From Cryptomeria japonica (taxonomy: Eukaryota > Streptophyta > Pinopsida > Cupressales > Cupressaceae), in assembly GCF_030272615.1 (NCBI RefSeq), contig NC_081414.1, positions 660,588,438 through 660,652,437 on the forward strand: a stretch of DNA of 64,000 nt. The letters are read 5' to 3'. The first letter of the stretch is position 1, and every line of letters begins with the position of its first letter. This document shows, piece after piece, positions 20,957 to 32,160 of the stretch. A program made the position numbers and the translations under genes. The notes beneath the pieces are model-generated. The model was not told the origin of the DNA. It did not search any database and saw only the letters and a list, made by a program, of their open reading frames with translations.

Positions 20957-23900
20957 ATGGCTTTCGCATCTCATATCAGTTCAAGTACATCAATTGAGTT
21001 GGAAAGCTTTATTTAGAGGAAGTCAAAATATAATGCATTGTCACAAGTCCCGGCTAGAGTCATAGTCAAAGAAGAAATTTCCGATTATATTGATTGCAAA
21101 ATAGAAGACCTAGGGTCTTTAGCCATTCATACTCAGCTAGGTCTATTTTGTAGAAAGGACAAAAGGATCAAACTAGAGTTTAGTATCTTGGAGAAGAAGA
21201 AACTCCATAATGCAGCATATTTTTTGGAAGACTTCATAGAGGATCACATCAGGATCATCTTGAGCAGATTCCATGGTGACAAGATGTACCTAGAGAGGAT
21301 GCATGATATCATGCCTGAGGCAATTCATGTAGTCACCAGTTTCAACAACACAGGGGAAGTACTAGCCCTAAGAATGGTAAGCAAAATGGAAATGACCAAG
21401 CTCACCAGTTCAACAAGTGATTCAAGAGGTATGACAGTTAATCCTATCAAGGATGATCTGGTGAAATACGACTGCATGGTGATAGGCTACAGAACATTCT
21501 CAGCCAATAGGATTAATTTTGTATCTGCTGCAATGGTAAATGCTTCTTACTGGATGATTAAAGAAGATAAATCATTTGACCTATGCACCGATATGCAGAG
21601 GCAACTCCTGTTAAATCTAAAAGTAATCAAAAAGGATAATTCACTGAGGTTTAATTTGGACAACTACTGGTAGGGTTGTTTTTCTATTTCCAAGGCTACT
21701 TTTTGGGTGTAGGAGATGTCCAGTGGTCCCCTGACCAACCGGTAACTAAGCAGATAAAGGAAAGTGTGCAAGCCATTGGAACCGGCTACCCTGAGGTATT
21801 GAACAAATACTTTGATGAGTTTAGAAGAAAGATGAGTCAGAGGGTAAGAATCTCAGGAGACATAGTGAAGAAATATGAAGATGACATCTGTTTCACCATT
21901 CAGGTGGACAAATGCTTAATGGAGGCTATTGAGCCTAGAATGGAGGAAGTGGAGCCAAAGGGCTATGAGGTTATGTATGACATGCTAGAAGGGTATGCCT
22001 CAACCCTTATTGCCTCACCTCTTGATCCAAAGGCTAAGAGGATCGGAACCTACTTGGAGAGGATTGCACCGATTGAAGAACCATCAAAGAAGAAGGGAAA
22101 AGAACTGGTAGCTAAGAAAGCTAAGGTAGTGCTTGCAGCATCAGCACCAGCTACCACTGCGACTCCAAGAGTGACCAAGCAATCACCGACAAAGAAGAAA
22201 CCAGAGGTAGCACCAATAAAAGTCTTCGAAAGGAAGAGGAAGACTAAGGCAAATGAACCAGACTCCAAAGAAATAGAGTCTGATGAATAGCCAAAGAAGG
22301 CAAGACAGACAAAGAAGATGAAGAAGATTGAACCGGTAACATCAGCACCGGTAAATATAGATATCTCCTCTTACAAACCTTTGACACATTGTCAAAGAAC
22401 AGTAAAGAATATTAGGAGAGAGTTATTTCATGATTTAATAGATTATTATGAGGAATTCAATAGTGAAGAAAAAGATGAAGTACTGCAGGAAATCATTCTT
22501 TATTTATGTAAAAATGACCGGTCACCATCAAAGATTAAATCTCAGACACCGGATTCATTATTTAAGGCATTAGATAGTAAATGGCGCATTGCCATTGAAA
22601 AGGAACAAGAGATTAGGGAGAAATTTTTTGCACAGTACTTCCCCAAACTCTCAAATTCAAAATTATTTGATGTATGGGATCAAAATAAAGGTCTCTTCTT
22701 CATAAGGAGAAGAAGACTCTGGTTGTTGGAGGGGGGAGTTGATGATGTAGAAAAGGATACACATCAACACTTGGCACATGCTATCAGCTCTCACAAAGCT
22801 CAAATGGCCAACCTCCAAGCAGAAAAGGAACCAGTTATTTCCAAATCGGATGAGGTTTTTGATGAGGAAGGAAACCTAGTGGAGGAACCAATCGACACCA
22901 TAGATGTCGATGCCCTGGATATAGAAGATGTCACTCAGGACATACCTTCTGAGGGAACTGAACAGGGGCAATAGGCCGATCAGGGTGGTGAACAAGCTGT
23001 GGACACATAGCAAGTGGCAAAAGATTAGGAAGAGAAAAAGAAGAAGGATGAAGATGAGAAACAGAAGAAAGAGGAAGAGAAGATAAAAGAGGAAGAGGAG
23101 AAAAGAAAAGATGAAGAGAAGAAGAAGCAAGAAGAAGAAAGGAAGAAGAAAGAAGAAGAGGACAAGGAAGAAAAGAAGAAGAAGGAAGAAGAAGAACAGA
23201 GGAAGAAGGAAGAGGAAGAGAAGAAGAAAAAGGAAGAGGAAGAGAAGAAGAAGAGGGAAGAAGAAGAAAAGGAAGAGCAGAAGAGGAGAGTAGAGGAGAA
23301 GAAAAAGTTAGAGGAAGACAAGGAAGAAGAGAAGAGAAGAGAAGCGGAAAAGAAGAAAGCTGAGGAAAGCCAAGGAACAAGAAGCGGCAAAAAGCTCTCA
23401 GGTGGAGACTCCGAAGGCAACTAGAAGTCAACCCTCACCAGTTGATCTCTCTAGTCCTATCAATCTCCAATCTGCAAGTGAGTCAGAGCTTATGCAGAGC
23501 ATCAAGGTTGCTCAAGAGAACCTTGAGATCATTCGCAGGAAAAAGGAACAGGACATCATTCAAGCAGTTGTAGACACACTTACCGGTTTAATCCCTAGTA
23601 CTAATCTTCCTGACACTGATTCATCACTAGCACAACTTAAACTTCTATGTACTATAGTGGATGACTAGGTGCAGAGTCTAGAAGAAGCAGCAGAGGCCAA
23701 TGTAAAGAAAGAGCACCAAAAGGCTCTTAATGTTGCTCTAGTAAAGAAATTAAATGAGCTTAGGACTGAACTACTAAAGGATCAAAAGGACATAAGGAGT
23801 GCCTTGGATGAGGGAAACTTGCTACTCAGCAAAATCTGTCAACCTCATCTATTTTGTGATGATGTGCTAGCCAAGAAGCAACAACTTCAAATGGACTTAC

Positions 23901-24268
23901 AGTCCTACTTGAGCACAATCAAGACTCCTTACAACTCCTTTGCAGCATATGGGCAAACTGTTCACCGGTTCCAGATCCAGTCAGCCAAGATGGAGCAAGA
24001 GATCAGCACAAGGTCTAGGGATTTGCAGGAGCTTCAACTGGTATTACTTCCATGATTGCAAATTCTCCATAAATGCTATCTGAACCTGGATGCCCTAATA
24101 GTCACACAAGAACTGGGCACAAATGATGCCATGGAGGAACAGGTACCACAAATGCAGACAGAGAAGGAAGTGGCGACCTCCCTACTTGAGTCTTGGTCTC
24201 TTTCCATGAAACAATTTTTGCAGGACTATAAAGCGGTTTTTAACAAGTATTATTCATTATTGTCATAA
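20957..24268 (+). pseudogene. Element D ORF2, unknown conserved protein
   Basis: About 1,100 codons from an ATG (MAFASHISSS) that matches E's start. In-frame stops lie at 21014, 22288 and 22972, frameshifts near 21674 and 23370, and later stops at 23666 and 24053. N-terminal domain (to 21673) with IRIILSRFHGDKMYLE and TSDSRGMTVNPIKD; middle domain (21676-22290) with VKKYEDDICF and a basic tail; third block (22318-22974) with KWRIAIEKEQEIREKFF; a Glu/Lys tract; and a coiled-coil C-terminus (23402-24268). E and F carry matching segments in the same order. No similarity to pol. A divergent envelope-like or plant transposon protein is possible. Function unknown. Confidence 0.72.
23031..23375 (+). 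repeat. Purine-only Glu/Lys tract in D ORF2
   Basis: About 345 bases almost without C or T on the plus strand, made of GAAGAAGAGGAAG-like units. It encodes a long charged helix of Glu and Lys within ORF2. The Ser/Phe/Leu-rich frames on the opposite strand are artefacts of this bias. Confidence 0.85.
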
Positions 24269-24273
24269 ACTCT

Positions 24274-24297
24274 TATATATATATATATATATATATA
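24274..24297. repeat. (TA)n microsatellite
   Basis: About twelve TA units directly after the stop of D ORF2. Confidence 0.95.
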
Positions 24298-24324
24298 GAA
24301 ACAGGTTTTTCAGCGGTACTTTGT

Positions 24325-24632
24325 CATTGTTGGCAAAGGGGGAGAAGTATATCTTGTTTTTGGTTTTGAAATTTTGAAATTTTGATATATCAGGGGAGAA
24401 GTATATCAGAGGGAGAAGTATCTATTTTGAAATTTTGATATATGTTGTGATATATGCTATATTCTCTGATGATTATGCTCTGTATACAAAATTGCTATAC
24501 ACTCTGTTGATTAAGGGATAGTGTATATGCTTAGGGGGAGCAATTTTGTTAATGGCAAGTTTTTGTTGTAAAACACTTAGATGTCAAAATTTTATTTTCC
24601 TAAGTGTTGCCATCAATGCCAAAGGGGGAGAT
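24325..24632 (+). other. Polypurine tract cluster of element D
   Basis: AAAGGGGGAGAAG at about 24337, weaker copies near 24393 and 24411, TTAGGGGGAGC near 24532, and AAAGGGGGAGAT directly against the 3' LTR (24621-24632). The last one should prime plus-strand DNA. Multiplied tracts fit a Sirevirus origin. Confidence 0.75.
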
Positions 24633-25809
24633 TGTTGGCATTTTTGTGGTTTATGTTGTGACTGTCATTGATGGACACACACTTGTATTGAGATCCCCTT
24701 TATATGTATGAGCTTATGCTCAACCGGTATTTGTTCCAAATGGTATGTTGTATTCTAGTCTTTAGACTAGTGGTGATTTTGCAGAATGTGTTTCCCAGTC
24801 TGAAGCGGCATGTCGACCCCAAGCGGTTCGTAGATCACAAGTGGTATGAGGAAGCAAAGTGGCACAACACATTCTTACCAGTCCTCATTTTTGTCAAACC
24901 GGCAACCAGTATTTTGTATGAACCGGTAATACTCTGTGATGAGTTACCAACCGACATTTCGTGATGAGTTACCAATCCACCGATTGTTTGATGGTGCCGA
25001 CACATTGACGGTGATTCTTGTGTCATGTTACTGAGTATGTCTAGATTCATTGAACCTAAGAAATTGTAATGTAATCCTATTGGACCGACATGAAATCAGA
25101 TTCCTTTAAAAGGACATCATGTCTAGGGTTTTCGAGTTGTTGTTGCTATTGCTGAAAGGGTTAATGTTGAGCTAGGGTTTAAGGTGGAAGTTGAGAACAA
25201 TCTTATCTAAGAAGATCAAGTTGTAATTGTGTGTGAGAGAGAGAGAAGACTAAAGTAATGCTAGAATGCATTAGCCGTGAGCAATACTAGATCTAACCAA
25301 GCAGTTTGTGCTATTAGATAGATCAAACACTTGTTGATTACTCACATCTTTGACAAGTCTGTAGCCCTTAACCGGGTATGCCTCAAAGCCTTTGTAAAAT
25401 CCTCTAACAAGGTGGTTCACACATGTGAATCTAAAATCCTCTAACAAGGTAGTCTTTAATCGGACTTATCTCCTAACAGAGATTGAGATTCCTAATAGGA
25501 TCTATTTTGGTGAAGAACATTGTAAGACCTTAACCGGTCTAACCTTAACCTATCTGGTTTCTATTCTATAGATAGTGACTTGTGAGTTCCATCTCACCAT
25601 GGTTTTTCCCAGTTGGGTTTCCACATCAAATATCTTGTGTTATGGTTGTATTGCTTTTGTGGGTGAATGCTTTATTCGCATTTTGGTTTGTATGTGTGGT
25701 AACCGGTTTGACTGTTAGACTGCTTTACTGGTTTATCTTTAGACTGTGTAAGTGTTTTAGTGCAGAGATTTTTGGCATACTAATTCACCCCCCCTCTTAG
25801 TATTCATCA
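24633..25809 (+). repeat. Element D right LTR (3' LTR)
   Basis: Starts TGTTGGCATTTTTGTGG and ends TTAGTATTCATCA, 1,177 bp. It is longer than the left LTR mainly because of a short duplication around GATGAGTTACCAA at 24939-24975. The other differences are scattered single bases. Confidence 0.92.
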
Positions 25810-25814
25810 GGAGC
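25810..25814. other. Target-site duplication of element D, right copy
   Basis: GGAGC, matching 18035-18039. Confidence 0.88.
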
Positions 25815-26573
25815 TTGTTTCAATCCATAAAGTCCTTTCTTCAACTTTCACACCATGTCTCCATCATCTGATAGTGAAAATCCATCAAGTTGTTGAGTGT
25901 AAACCTCTTCCTCTAGATCACCATTCAAAAATGAAGATTTGGCATCCATCTAATATACCTTGAAATCTTTATAAGTAGCATAAGCAAGCAACAATCTAAT
26001 AGCTTCAATTCTGGCAACTAGAGAAAAAGTTTCTTCATAATCAATTCCTTCTTGTCGTGAATACCCTTTGCGTACCAGTCTAGCTTTATTTCTAACTACT
26101 TCACCAACTTCATTCAATTTGTTTTTGAATACACATTTAGTACCTATAACATTTTTATCCTTAGGTCTAGGTATAAGATCCCAAGTGTTGTTCTTTTCAA
26201 TCTGATCTAACTCTTCCTCCATGGCTCTTATCTAGTTTTCATCTTTACAGGCTTCAACAACATCTTTAGGTTCAACATTAGAAATTAAACATACTTCTTC
26301 TACAACTAACCTTCTTCTTCTAGTCATCACACCTTGGTTCTTATCACCAATAATCTGATTCTCAGAATGATTCAATCTAACATACCTCATAGTCTTTTGT
26401 TTGTTCCGATCCTTGGGTTCCTGCACATCATCACTAGTAGCAACAACATCAAGATTAATAGTCTCTACCGGATCATTCTGCGTAGGTTCTTCATGTTGAA
26501 TAGGAGCTAAAACAATATGTTGACCATCATCATAAGCTTTGATCTCCTTTCCAAGTTTCTCATCCACCTTCAC
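25815..26573 (-). pseudogene. Element C RT N-terminal half and linker
   Basis: 25950-26222 encodes the RT start (EKNNTWDLIPRPKDKNVIGT, VFKNKLNEVGEVVRNKARLV). Below 25950 a stop interrupts, and then GLYGLKQAP runs up to the D insertion. 26232-26573 encodes the linker, with NHSENQIIGDKNQGVMTRRR. Stops separate the pieces. Confidence 0.82.
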
Positions 26574-27885
26574 TTTTGCACTCTCAATTATCTTTCTCAG
26601 TTTCTTGTTATATCATCAGTAAGATTTACTCTTTGTAGAATATCCCAAAAAGATACCTTCATCATTTCTACCATCAAACTTTCTAATATCCTCATCTCTC
26701 TTGATATAAAATTTGCTACCAAAAACTTTGAAATATTTCACAATAGGAACATGACCAAACCAAAGCTCGTAAGGGGTCTTACTGGCATCACCTTTGATAT
26801 GAACTTTGTTAAATGTTTAGACTCCAATGCTAATATCTTCTCTCCAATAGACCTTCAGAACATTTCCTTCAATCAACATGGTTCTTGTAGTAACCAAAAC
26901 AATACAGTTCTTTCTATCAACAACTCCATTTTGTTGTTGGGTTCTAGGAGAAGATAGTTGTCTTTTGATTCTATGCATCTCATAGAATGAATTGAACTCA
27001 CCAGAACATAATTCTCCACCTCTATCAAATCTCAGACACTTCAACTTCAATCCGAACTCAGTTTCAACTTTATCTTCAAATATCTTAAATTTGTCAAATG
27101 CTTCTGATTTTCAAAAATAAAACTAATATCATCCTAGAGTAATCATCTATTAGTAGTATAAAGTATCTATCACCCTGCACACTTCCAACATTTGAAGGTC
27201 CACACAGATCTGTATGCACAAGATCTAGGAGTCCATCGGATGTATACTTTTTACACTTGAAATAAATCCTTGTTTGCTTACCCAACTGATACTCCTTACA
27301 TACCAGATTAACAGGTTTAACAATCTTAGGCAGATCTCTAACAGCTTGTGTGGAACTGATCTTGATCAATGAATCAAAGTTTACATGACACATTCTCCTA
27401 TGCCACAACCAACTTTCATCTATCTTAGCAATCAAACAAATTTTCTCATCAGCATTCAAATAAAAAATGTTACCTTCAATCTTAGTCTCGGATGCAATCT
27501 CTATACCAGAGGCATTCAATATCTTCCATTTATCATCCTTGAATTCTAGATCATAACCCTTATCAACCATATATCCAACACTCAAAATATCATGCTCGAG
27601 ACCTTCAATATATAAGACATTATCAGTGTTATGCTTATCATTAAAAGAAATAGAACCTCTCCCATGGATTACACAGGCTTTGTCATCTACAAATCTAACT
27701 ATTCCACCATCATATTTTTCCATGCTTACAAATTTGCTTTTATCACCGGTCATATGATGTGAACAACTGTTATCAATCACCCATTCATCTTTCTCTTCTA
27801 TCTTAGCAACCAAAGCTTTTTCCTCAACAAAACAGCTAGTGGAATCACCAGGTATATGTCTATCTTCTTTAAAGGCAATAAACAC
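26574..27885 (-). pseudogene. Element C protease and integrase
   Basis: 27094-27885 begins with the protease site, reading WVIDNSCSHHMTGD. The DSG triad has become DNS, so the protease is dead. Integrase follows: HRRMCHVN is kept, but the last zinc ligand is lost (CKEYQLGKQ for CKEC). HTDLCGP and LIDDYSR are present. 26817-27050 carries FDRGGEL, with NGVVDRKN where the catalytic glutamate should be in AERKN. A frameshift lies near 27050-27094. Confidence 0.84.
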
Positions 27886-28105
27886 AATTTCATCTCCTTT
27901 TGATTCATCGTCTGTAACACCTTCATCTTCTGCATAATAACAATTATTCTAGTTTCTATACTTCCAGTTAGACTTATAAGCCTTATCATACTTTTCAGGC
28001 TTCTCATATCTTTCATTGCTATCACGTTTATCAAACTTATCATGTTTGTCATATCTAGTCGTTCTCTCTAGGCATCTAGAAGAAAAATGTCCTATCTTAT
28101 TACTA
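27886..28105 (-). pseudogene. Element C gag C-terminal fragment
   Basis: Encodes the second half of a zinc knuckle (NKIGHFSSRC) and a Lys/Asp-rich stretch with repeated YDK/FDK. The first two Cys of the knuckle are missing because the sequence changes abruptly at about 28100, where unrelated repeat DNA (H1) begins. Confidence 0.7.
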
Positions 28106-28139
28106 TGTGTGTGAAAAGTGGATAAAGTATCTGTAAGCT

Positions 28140-29440
28140 GTAAGACACAACACTTCAATTAAGTCATTGCATGCATGGTTAGACAAATATAATCATGAAT
28201 ATAAAAACCATAACAAATCGACCAATTGCCTTCTAAAAGATGCGAGTATAGACTTGCTCTCAGATTTGTATAAGCAATACCGATGACTAGACTACACCAA
28301 GACGAAGGATTTAATTTATATGAGAACAAGATTAAGCTAAATGAATGCAAGATCAAGTTAGATTAATGAATATTAAACTAGATAGATGCATAATAAGCTA
28401 TATGAATTCAAGCAATCATGATTAAACTAAGTATGCAAAAAGATAAACTAAGATGCAATAATCTCAAAGCACAATATCTTCAATGACTCCAGAGCAAAGA
28501 CTGCATAATAACAATAAATCTCTAGGGTTTTTTGAATGAGAGATGAAGGCTAAATTTATAGAGACTCAAAAAAGAGACCAACGGTTAAGATCAATTAACA
28601 ATGAGCAGTCGAGATTATTCAAGAAAAAGCACATTTCATGATAATTGAAATAATTGAGAGATCAGATTCAGTTAATCTTGAGATAGATTCCAATTATAGC
28701 TTGATTGAATGCACTCAGATTATAAGTCTAATTGGTGATTCCATGCACTTGAGATAAAACTAGGTGATTCCATGCACTTGAGATAAAAATTAAGTGATTC
28801 CATGCACTTTTCTTTAATTTATTCAAGATTTTTATTTAGAAAAAGTCTTTTCAATGCAACTGAACTTCTTTTCTCAAAAAGCTTTGAGTTTTAATTTTAG
28901 AGAAAATGATTAATTCAATTTAATTGCTTTTCAGATTTTTCAAGTTATCTCAATTTTATAAAAAGAAATATCTTAAGTTTGATTTCTTTTCTCAATTTAA
29001 TTCTTTTCTTTTGTTTTCAATTTAACTCTTTCTTTTGCAAATTAATTCCTCTTTTTGTGATTAATCTCTTTTTGTAAATTAATTCCTTTTTTTATGATTA
29101 AATGGAAAATTTATTTATAAATTAAATATGCTAGGATATTTAATTAAATAAATAGGATAATTGATCAAAATGATTTAATAGGAATGATTTAATTAATTAA
29201 ATAATATTTAATTAATATTGAGTGATTAACTTGCCATGTAACATTAATGATTGAAGAATTAATTAATTAATTAGGTTTCAAGGTTGATTTAATTGTCTTT
29301 GGTTAGGACCTTGGTGATGTTGTCGAGATTAGGGGCCCATGGTTTAGATGACCATTTTTAGGGTATTACATTTCCCCCTCTTTGAATTAATGTGTGAGCA
29401 ATGCATTGGTTCAAAGAATGGTTGATGTCAAATAGATATC
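28140..29440. other. AT-rich non-coding upstream part of H1
   Basis: No credible reading frame. Contains GTGATTCCATGCACTTGAGA repeated near 28735-28800 and long AT-rich tracts of TTAATTAA type (29100-29280). ACCATTTTTAGGGTATTACA at about 29352-29371 is close to 52830-52851 in H2. Confidence 0.5.
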
Positions 29441-29770
29441 ATTTCTGAACTTGATGGATCACAAACCGATGAAGAGCGAGATGCTTAGCTTGATTTGAAG
29501 TGATGTAACTGAATAGATTGATTAAAGTGATATCGATCCTGAACTTGATTGAACAAGAATCGACAAAGAGAGAGATATCGTTCTTGAACTTGATTGATCA
29601 AGAAACATGCATCGATCTAGAACTTGATTGAACTAGATTGAGCAAGATACGCAACTGATTCCAAACTTGATTGAACAAGAATCGACTGAGCAAAGCGATA
29701 AAACTGATTCCGAACTTGATTGAACAAGAACCGATTGAGCAAGAGAGAATGTCCAGCTTGATTTGATGTG
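29440..29770. repeat. Degenerate tandem repeat, about 60-70-bp units
   Basis: The phrase GAACTTGATTGAACAAGAA with variants recurs about five times (29550, 29592, 29613, 29664, 29714). Units differ by several bases each. Non-coding. Confidence 0.7.
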
Positions 29771-29823
29771 ATGAAATTAAACATCAATTTGAAGATTGAT
29801 TCAGATAAGGACAAAGAGTTGAT

Positions 29824-30029
29824 ATGCCCCTAGAGATTGCTTTATTTGACATTGAAGAATCTCAACTTGATATGACATGATTTAGTTCAGATGCCCCTAG
29901 TAACTAGGTTTAATTGATTTTCTTTGTTTGAAAAGAATTTTGCTCGACTTCAGATGAGGATTTGAAAAAATTTCTCGACTTTAGATGATGATGATCATTG
30001 AAAAGGTGTAATGAGTATGCCCCCTCGGG
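29824..30029 (+). promoter_or_regulatory. Triple ATGCCCC motif upstream of H1 PMD gene
   Basis: ATGCCCC at 29824, 29891 and 30017; the last is ATGCCCCCTCGGG. H2 has three in the same order at 52910, 52941 and 52970, the last again extended to CCCCCTCGAGG. Conservation in non-coding DNA suggests a function. Confidence 0.4.
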
Positions 30030-30353
30030 AGAGAAATTGAAAGATAGCAAGAGTACAATGATTTTAGGCAATGTTGAGTGATAATTATTTGAGCACGAAG
30101 ATTGATGTTGAAGATTAAAATTAGAGTTGATTTGAGAATTAAATTGAGAATTTTGAGATTTCAAATTGAGCGCAAAATGATTCAAAAATTGACTTGAGGA
30201 TGAAAGTGCTAAGTGGTCAACGTCGTGAAATTTTGACTACAGAATTGACGTTAGATTTTGATTTCGATCCCGAAAATGGACTTAGGATGGTCTATTTAGC
30301 TTAGGGTACAAGTTTTATGTCCATCAAAGCAAGTTGAAAACTAGGGTTTTGTT

Positions 30354-30360
30354 TATATAA
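30354..30360 (+). promoter_or_regulatory. TATA box of H1 PMD gene
   Basis: TATATAA 83 bases before the start codon at 30437. The H2 gene has a TATA box 89 bases before its start. Confidence 0.55.
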
Positions 30361-30436
30361 GCGGTTCAATGTGTCTTTTTCAATTCATTTTCACCTCTCA
30401 AAGTTTAAAATTTTGAAAAACCTCTTGCGAAGAAAA

Positions 30437-32160
30437 ATGGCTATTCCGATTCAAGAGCATCGTTTTGAGTGCCAGAGACATCATAATCGACCGCAGAACT
30501 ATGACCCAGTAGTAAGTGATCAATCTTTAGCCTGTGTATTTCTTAAGTTTTTATTTTTTGTTAAATTTTTGCAATTTATTTTCATTAAAAGTCATTTATG
30601 TCCTTTTGTTGTGCGATTGAACACGGTTTCTCGTATGAGAATCCATCCCTTTGGTGTTTATTTCATATAGGATTGTAGGGTTTGTCATATGGTGTTGTCC
30701 CATGAATCATACAAAAATGTTCTTGATAGTCCATTTTAGCGTGTAGGAGTCTAATATTGTCGTATGAGACTTTTTACTCATGTAGGGTGTAATATTTTCT
30801 CGTGCAAGTTTCTACATGTCTGTGAAAACTTGTATAAAAAACAACAAGCATTTTTGAGAATGTAAACATCAATTTTTGTTTTTGAATTTTATATATTTGG
30901 ATTCGTGAGCATGTTTAACATATTTTTAACGCAAATTGGGTCACCAATTGATAATTTGCATGTTTGATTTTGCAAATTTGGTTGCTAGATATTCAGTTTC
31001 ATTGTACATTTCCGCCGATGATGAGGTTTGTTCATGAGTTATCAAATGTAGAGAGAGTGAATATTGGTTTGTGTGGATTCAAATACCTTTTAGAGATGCC
31101 TGATATCTGTTTGAATCATAGTATGTTGACTGCTTTAGTTGAGCGTTTTCATTCAGAGCATAACACCTTTCATCTACTGGTTGGAGAGATGACTATCATG
31201 CTGGAAGATATATATAGGATTTTGAGGATTTTGTTCGCTGGAGATAAGGTTGATTATCATTCTATGCAACGACCAGGTGTTTTGGCATTGAGATGTATAT
31301 TCCATGATGAGACTATTCTTGAATATGCTATCACGTGGGATGATTTGATGAGCAGATATAGTGAGCAGCACCCTCTAGCATGCATTTTAGTAGGTATGAT
31401 TGGTTGTTTTGTGATTCCTGATAGAGGAAAGAAAGGATTTTAATGTGGTTGGGGTAGAATGCTTGAGAGATTATTGACTCATCCCGTGAGATAAGGGTGG
31501 GGATCATGCTTACTTCCTCATATGTATCATGAGATGCATGAGATTGTGTATCAGGAGGGGAAGAGCATGGCAGCAGGTGTTTTAGTTCTACAAATATGGG
31601 CATGGCAGCACATCCCAATTTGCAGATCTATTGTAGATGATTCGCGGGAGGTACACCAGCCTATTATATGTCATTATTTAGGTTATGTTACTTAGCCCCA
31701 CCTAAGCAAGACTGACTATTGGAGGAGGTAGTTTGATGATCTGATTGTTGTAATATGGAGACTATATAGGGGTATAGAGCTATGGGATGATTGGAGAGCT
31801 CAGAGGAAGGACATGTTCATGACTCGACCTCTCATTGGCAGATTAGTGTCTATCATTGAGTGATTTGTAGTATCTAGGGTGATGAGATGGTATGGGAGAC
31901 CGTAGAGTATATCCTAGGAGTTCATAACATATGCTTGATATGGAGAGGAGGAGAGATGAGGATGGGCATCGATATTGTCATATGCACTAAGCATGCAGGA
32001 GTTAGCAAGTTTACAACCATAACGATGGGACTATCTAGAGGATGTAGCAGATGCAGGAGCATTGCCCCAGTACAAAGATTGGTTTCAAAGACATCCATTC
32101 CCTTGATTTACAGATCCAAGAGAGCATGCACCTCTTATAGAGGAGCTTGAGGATGATGCA
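30437..32160 (+). pseudogene. PMD (plant mobile domain) gene, H1 copy, decayed
   Basis: Exon 1 (30437-30511, 25 codons, MAIPIQEHRF) ends at a consensus donor GTAAGT. The intron runs to about 30996. Exon 2 is open to 31441 with LNHSMLTALVERFHSEHNTF, FHLLVGEMTIMLEDI and YRILRILFAG, the PMD core. After that many stops interrupt, but LEDVADAGALPQYKDWFQ and FTDPREHAPL still match H2. The PMD family (MAIN/MAIL1-like) is found both in plant nuclear proteins and in transposable elements. Exon 1 length, phase-0 splice and domain order match H2. Confidence 0.75.

Larger units (their letters stand above)
18040..25809 (+). mobile_element. Element D: pol-less copia-type LTR element with gag and ORF2
   Basis: Complete 7.8-kb plus-strand element with two LTRs, tRNA-Met primer site, polypurine tracts and an exact 5-bp duplication. 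The inside holds a gag-like frame with four zinc knuckles (19238-20368) and a second long frame, ORF2 (20957-24268). No protease, integrase, RT or RNase H sequence is present in any frame I examined. It must have moved using enzymes made by other elements. LTR ends, primer site and polypurine tract match those of A, B and I, which makes that family the likely helper. E and F are relatives. Confidence 0.87.
15795..28105 (-). mobile_element. Element C: old Ty1/copia element split by element D
   Basis: Minus-strand copia remnant. A partial 3' LTR (15795-16679), polypurine tract, RNase H and RT (16975-18039), then after element D the rest of RT, integrase, protease and a piece of gag ending in half a zinc knuckle near 28075-28105. 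There is no 5' LTR. Stops and lost catalytic residues occur throughout. Its proteins are clearly more distant from A, B and I than those are from each other. Confidence 0.82.

Noticed and set aside
22876-23431. Long minus-strand frames rich in Ser, Phe and Leu
   Set aside because: They are the complement of the purine-only Glu/Lys tract of D ORF2. The lack of stops follows from base composition.
20957-24268. ORF2 of D as a retroviral-type envelope gene
   Set aside because: Position near the 3' LTR and a coiled coil are suggestive, but I see no signal peptide and no clear membrane span. I kept it as unknown rather than envelope.
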